NCBI RefSeq assembly: GCF_036378875.1 | Contig: NZ_DASUVO010000128.1 | Coordinates: 22,496-86,495, forward strand | Reading direction: 5' to 3' | Source: Actinophytocola sp036378875 | GTDB taxonomy: Bacteria > Actinomycetota > Actinomycetes > Mycobacteriales > Pseudonocardiaceae | Length of the DNA stretch: 64,000 nt | Part shown: positions 61,292 to 64,000 of the stretch, piece after piece | How the letters are laid out: every line of letters begins with the position of its first letter | Numbering within the stretch: position 1 is the first letter of the stretch | Translations under genes and position numbers: made by a program | Notes under the pieces: model-generated | What the model was told of the DNA's origin: nothing | The model's database searches: none | The model's input: the letters and a program-made list of their open reading frames with translations, nothing else

Positions 61292-62862
61292 GCCCGCGAC
61301 TCTATCCGCGCCCGTCCGCGGATCCCGGTGGCCGCCACGATGCCCAGCACCAGCACAGCGATCGGCAACATGAGGCTTGCCTTCGCGGCCACCGTGAAGC
61401 CGCTGTGGAAGACCTCGGTGACGATGCGCCGCACCAGGTCCGCGACGTCCGGGTCCAGATCGGACGGTACGGGCGGGCGGCTCGAGTCGAACTGGCTCGG
61501 TGTGTTCGCGGCCTCGGTGACCCGGCGGACGAACTCCTCGCGGTAGCGCGGCGGCAGCCGTTCCGCGTACTGGCGGGCGGCGTCCGGCACCGCGAACGCG
61601 ATCCCCAACTGCAGCACCAACCCGACGGCCGCGCTGCCGAGAACACCGCCGATCTGGCGGGACGTGTTGTACACACCGGACGCCGCGCCGGACAGCTCCG
61701 GGGGCATCCCCGAGGTGGCCGCCGTGGTCAGCGGCGAGAACACGAACCCGATGCCGATGCCCGCGATCGCGAGGCCGGGGATGAGCGTGGTCGGGTCCGT
61801 GTCCGTCTCGGCCTGGTAGACGAGCACACCGACGGCGGCCGCGAGCGTGGCGAACCCGGCGATGATCAGGTTCCGCGCGCCGATGCGATGCCACACCGCC
61901 CCGGACACCCCGGACGCCGCGGCAGCGGTCACCGCCATCGGCAGCGCGAGGACGGACGCCTCCAGCGGGGTCTGCCCCAGCACGGTCTGCAGGTACAGGA
62001 CCAGCGGGAGGAACATGCCGGTCATCGCGAAGCCCATGGCGGCGTGCGCCAGGTTGGCGTAGGTGAAGGTCGGGTCGCGGAACAGCTCGTTCGGCACGAG
62101 CGGCTCGCGGCTGCGCACCGTGACCTGCCGGTACACGAACGCGGCGAGCAGCACGAGGCCCACGACGAGGATGTGGACGATCGTGACCGGCCCGAAGACC
62201 GGACCCCAGTGGTAGTGCTGTCCGTTCTGCACACCGAAGACCAGCCCGAGCAGCCCGGCCGCGCAGAGCGCGGTGCCCACCAGGTCGAAGCGGAGCTCGC
62301 GCCGAGGCTGCCAGTTCGGCAGCGCGACCACGGCGATCACCAAACTGACGACGCCGATCGGGACGTTGATGAGGAAGATCCCCTGCCAGCCGACGTGCTC
62401 GACGAGCAGCCCGCCGAGCACCGGCCCGGCGAGCGTGGCGACCCCGGCCACCGCACCCCACAGCGAGATGGGCAGGCCGCGTTTCTCCGGTGGAAACAGC
62501 CGGGTGACGAACGACAGTGTCTGTGGCGTCATCAGCGCCGCGCCGAGCCCCTGGACCGTACGTGCTGCGATCAGTTCACCCGGTGTGGTCGCGAGCCCGC
62601 TCCACACCGACGCGGCGGTGAACGCGACCAGACCGGCGACGAGCACGTTCTTCGGTCCGAACCGGTCCCCGAGCCGCCCGGTGATCAGCAGCGGGACGGT
62701 GTTGGCGAGCAGGTAGACGCTGTTGACCCACACGACCTCGTTCAGGTTCGCGTGCAGGTCGGTGAGCATGGTCGGGATCGCGACCGTGACGATCGTCGAG
62801 TCCAGCATGATCATGAAGAAGCACGCGCACAGCGCCCACATGGCTGTCCACGGGCTCCGCAT
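61252..62862 (-). CDS. MFS transporter, DHA2 (14-TM) drug:H+ antiporter family
   Basis: 536 residues taking ATG 62862 (GTG 62937 is also in frame but would overlap the divergent small gene). The first helix has FFMIMLDSTIVTVAIPTM, the DHA2 signature, and motif A appears as GRLGDRFGPKNVLV; motif C is GPVLGGLLVEHVGWQGIFLINVPIG. Fourteen helices are expected, with a long extracytoplasmic loop before the last (about residues 440-500). Drug or metabolite efflux is likely. The gene overlaps maf by 40 bp. Confidence 0.9.
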   Translation of the reverse strand: MRSPWTAMWALCACFFMIMLDSTIVTVAIPTMLTDLHANLNEVVWVNSVYLLANTVPLLITGRLGDRFGPKNVLVAGLVAFTAASVWSGLATTPGELIAARTVQGLGAALMTPQTLSFVTRLFPPEKRGLPISLWGAVAGVATLAGPVLGGLLVEHVGWQGIFLINVPIGVVSLVIAVVALPNWQPRRELRFDLVGTALCAAGLLGLVFGVQNGQHYHWGPVFGPVTIVHILVVGLVLLAAFVYRQVTVRSREPLVPNELFRDPTFTYANLAHAAMGFAMTGMFLPLVLYLQTVLGQTPLEASVLALPMAVTAAAASGVSGAVWHRIGARNLIIAGFATLAAAVGVLVYQAETDTDPTTLIPGLAIAGIGIGFVFSPLTTAATSGMPPELSGAASGVYNTSRQIGGVLGSAAVGLVLQLGIAFAVPDAARQYAERLPPRYREEFVRRVTEAANTPSQFDSSRPPVPSDLDPDVADLVRRIVTEVFHSGFTVAAKASLMLPIAVLVLGIVAATGIRGRARIESRACSSSSPPSPPPA

Positions 62863-62928
62863 GGGGTGCAGTGTGTCAGTTCGGTTCGGAAGCTTGTCGA
62901 TCGCGGCGGCGGTGATGAGTATGTGCGT

Positions 62929-63228
62929 ATGCGGCACTCAGAGCGCACACGGCGCACTCTCCGTGCGGCGCAGCTGCCGACCAGCGCGAGCGGTAACCGG
63001 CTGTGCCGTCACGAGATCGCGGGCGGGTGTACGTCCTGGTGCTCGTACCGGCTGTTCGCCAAGGTCGTCGCCGTCACGGTGGTCGTGCTGGCCCTGATCT
63101 GCGTTGGCGTGTGGCTGACCGGCGAGGGCAAGGGGCGGGTCCGCGAGGTCGTGTTCGGAGTGGGGCTGTACCTGGCGATCGTGGTGCCGGGCATCGTGGT
63201 GTTGAACAGTCGCGGACGTGATCAGTAG
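62929..63228 (+). CDS. Small two-helix membrane protein
   Basis: 99 residues from ATG 62929. A basic N-terminus (RHSERTRRTLRAAQ...) with three cysteines is followed by two transmembrane helices, LFAKVVAVTVVVLALICVGVWL and VVFGVGLYLAIVVPGIVVL. The coding frame is open far upstream over the MFS gene, so the start is uncertain and no ribosome site is seen. The two helices and the position before the M15 peptidase make it credible. Confidence 0.5.
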   Translation: MRHSERTRRTLRAAQLPTSASGNRLCRHEIAGGCTSWCSYRLFAKVVAVTVVVLALICVGVWLTGEGKGRVREVVFGVGLYLAIVVPGIVVLNSRGRDQ

Positions 63229-63267
63229 TAAGGCAACGTTTCGGCGTGCCAGGACGTCATTACGCAC

Positions 63268-63930
63268 GTGAAGATCATCAAACGACTGCTGTCAATTGTG
63301 GTCATCGGGGTTTCGGCAACACTGGGGACTGGGGTGACGGCCAGCGCGACGACAACCGGCCTGCCACCGTTCGTGGCGACCGTGGAAACGGTCACCGCGG
63401 AACGGCTCGGCCTGAGCTGGCGGGAGGGTTGCCCGGTGGGGCCCGACCAGTTGCGACTGGTCAAGATGAGCGTGCTCGGCTTCGACGGCAAGGTGTACCG
63501 CGGCGAGCTGATCGTGGCCACCGACGTGGTCCGTGACGTCGTCGGCACGTTCGCCGACCTCTACCGCCACCGCTACCCGATCGAGCGCATGCTGACGGTG
63601 GAGAAGTACGACGCGGACGACGACAAGTCGATGGAGGCCAACAACACCTCAGCGTTCAACTGCCGCCCGATCACCGGCGGCACCGCCTGGTCGAACCACT
63701 CCTACGGCCGGGCGATCGACGTCAACCCCGTGCAGAACCCGTACATCTCGGGCAGTGGCGCGGTGTACCCGCCCAACGGTGCGCCCTATGTGGACCGCAC
63801 CCGAACCGACCAGGGCATGATCCACGCCGACGACGCGACCGTCCGCGCCTTCGAACGCCGCGGCTGGGAGTGGGGCGGCTACTGGGACACCCCGATCGAC
63901 TACCAACACTTCGAGAAGCCAGCTGCCTGA
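63268..63930 (+). CDS. M15-family peptidase (D-Ala-D-Ala carboxypeptidase/endopeptidase type), secreted
   Basis: 220 residues from GTG 63268. Signal peptide MKIIKRLLSIVVIGVSATLGTG... with a likely cut after TASA. The zinc site is clear: SNHSYGRAIDVNP (H144 and D151) and DYQHFE (H214), as in VanY/L-alanyl-D-glutamate peptidases that trim peptidoglycan stem peptides. Acts outside the cell on the wall. A perfect 18-bp hairpin follows at once. Confidence 0.9.
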   Translation: MKIIKRLLSIVVIGVSATLGTGVTASATTTGLPPFVATVETVTAERLGLSWREGCPVGPDQLRLVKMSVLGFDGKVYRGELIVATDVVRDVVGTFADLYRHRYPIERMLTVEKYDADDDKSMEANNTSAFNCRPITGGTAWSNHSYGRAIDVNPVQNPYISGSGAVYPPNGAPYVDRTRTDQGMIHADDATVRAFERRGWEWGGYWDTPIDYQHFEKPAA

Positions 63931-63933
63931 CCT

Positions 63934-63973
63934 GTCCTGAAGGGCCCTTCGCTCCCGAAGGGCCCTTCAGGAC
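63934..63973 (+). terminator. Perfect intrinsic hairpin after the M15 peptidase gene
   Basis: 18-bp perfect arms GTCCTGAAGGGCCCTTCG (63934-63951) and its complement (63956-63973) with a CTCC loop, 3 bp after the TGA. Each arm also contains the shorter palindrome AAGGGCCCTT. Confidence 0.92.
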
Positions 63974-63975
63974 TC

Positions 63976-64000
63976 ACGAGTGTCCCATTCGCTCGGACTG
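63976..64000. repeat. Family C repeat, copy 3 (cut by the window edge)
   Basis: ACGAGTGTCCCATTCGCTCG, the same opening as the copies at 24066 and 24332, starting right after the terminator. The rest lies beyond the window. Confidence 0.6.

Noticed and set aside
61405..63228. 607-residue plus-strand frame over the MFS gene
   Set aside because: It is an antisense shadow of the transporter; only the last 99 codons, beyond the transporter start, look like a real small membrane protein.

Overview
The window is very GC-rich, gene-dense actinobacterial DNA. The gene set and order point to a Pseudonocardiales-type organism (Amycolatopsis, Lentzea or Saccharothrix relatives): frequent GTG/TTG starts, 1- and 4-base start/stop overlaps, EspG/PPE-type secretion proteins, DUF1707 proteins and paired YbaB-like proteins. 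Much of the gene content matches, from my memory of that genome, the Mycobacterium tuberculosis Rv3280-Rv3315 neighbourhood (Maf, accA3, glpD2, lpdA, amiB1, deoD, pmmB, upp, add, deoA, cdd). The genus cannot be fixed by eye.

Layout. 1-540: end of a saccharopine-dehydrogenase-like gene. 709-3355: three overlapping membrane-protein genes. 3533-10347: nucleoside import and pyrimidine salvage operon (BMP lipoprotein, ATPase, two permeases, cytidine deaminase, thymidine phosphorylase). 10569-13323: M20 amidohydrolase, small membrane protein, DUF6183-like protein. 13338-18035: methylmalonyl-CoA mutase (MeaB, MutB and a short MutA). 18119-21142: receptor Ser/Thr kinase with a very long repetitive linker. 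21172-24038: purine nucleoside phosphorylase, phosphosugar mutase, flavodoxin-like protein. 24039-24660: repeat-rich non-coding DNA. 24661-29814: MerR regulator, RHH/Doc toxin-antitoxin pair, upp, methyltransferase, DUF1707-LiaF-like protein, hydrolase, HTH membrane protein. 30049-33306: deoC and two ALDH genes. 33374-37402: type VII-like WxG pair with an NlpC/P60 hydrolase, two YbaB-like proteins, acidic protein. 37444-40034: adenosine deaminase and coiled-coil protein. 40237-44421: glycerol regulon (glpD, glpF, glpK). 44615-45777: AbiEii/XRE pair. 45868-50190: MacB-type exporter with two adaptors. 50275-52238: GGCT-like protein and LpdA. 52390-54912: EspG, PPE-like and small ESX proteins. 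55007-57422: DUF1707 protein and acyl-CoA carboxylase alpha chain. 57527-63930: secreted protein, DUF488, SnoaL-like, YafY regulator, Maf, MFS exporter, small membrane protein, M15 peptidase.

How it works together. The window encodes almost a complete nucleoside catabolic route: import, deamination (cdd, add), phosphorolysis (deoA, PNP), a phosphosugar mutase that may act as phosphopentomutase, DeoC cleavage to acetaldehyde and glyceraldehyde 3-phosphate, an ALDH that could remove the acetaldehyde, and upp for uracil. Propionyl/methylmalonyl-CoA handling (accA3, mutAB, meaB) and glycerol use (glpFKD) sit beside it.

The main non-coding theme is hairpin repeats. Of nine tail-to-tail gene junctions, six carry long inverted or dispersed repeats, one carries a simple terminator hairpin, and in two the genes overlap. 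Several repeat families recur within the window. I saw no tRNA, rRNA, CRISPR array, complete insertion sequence or prophage.
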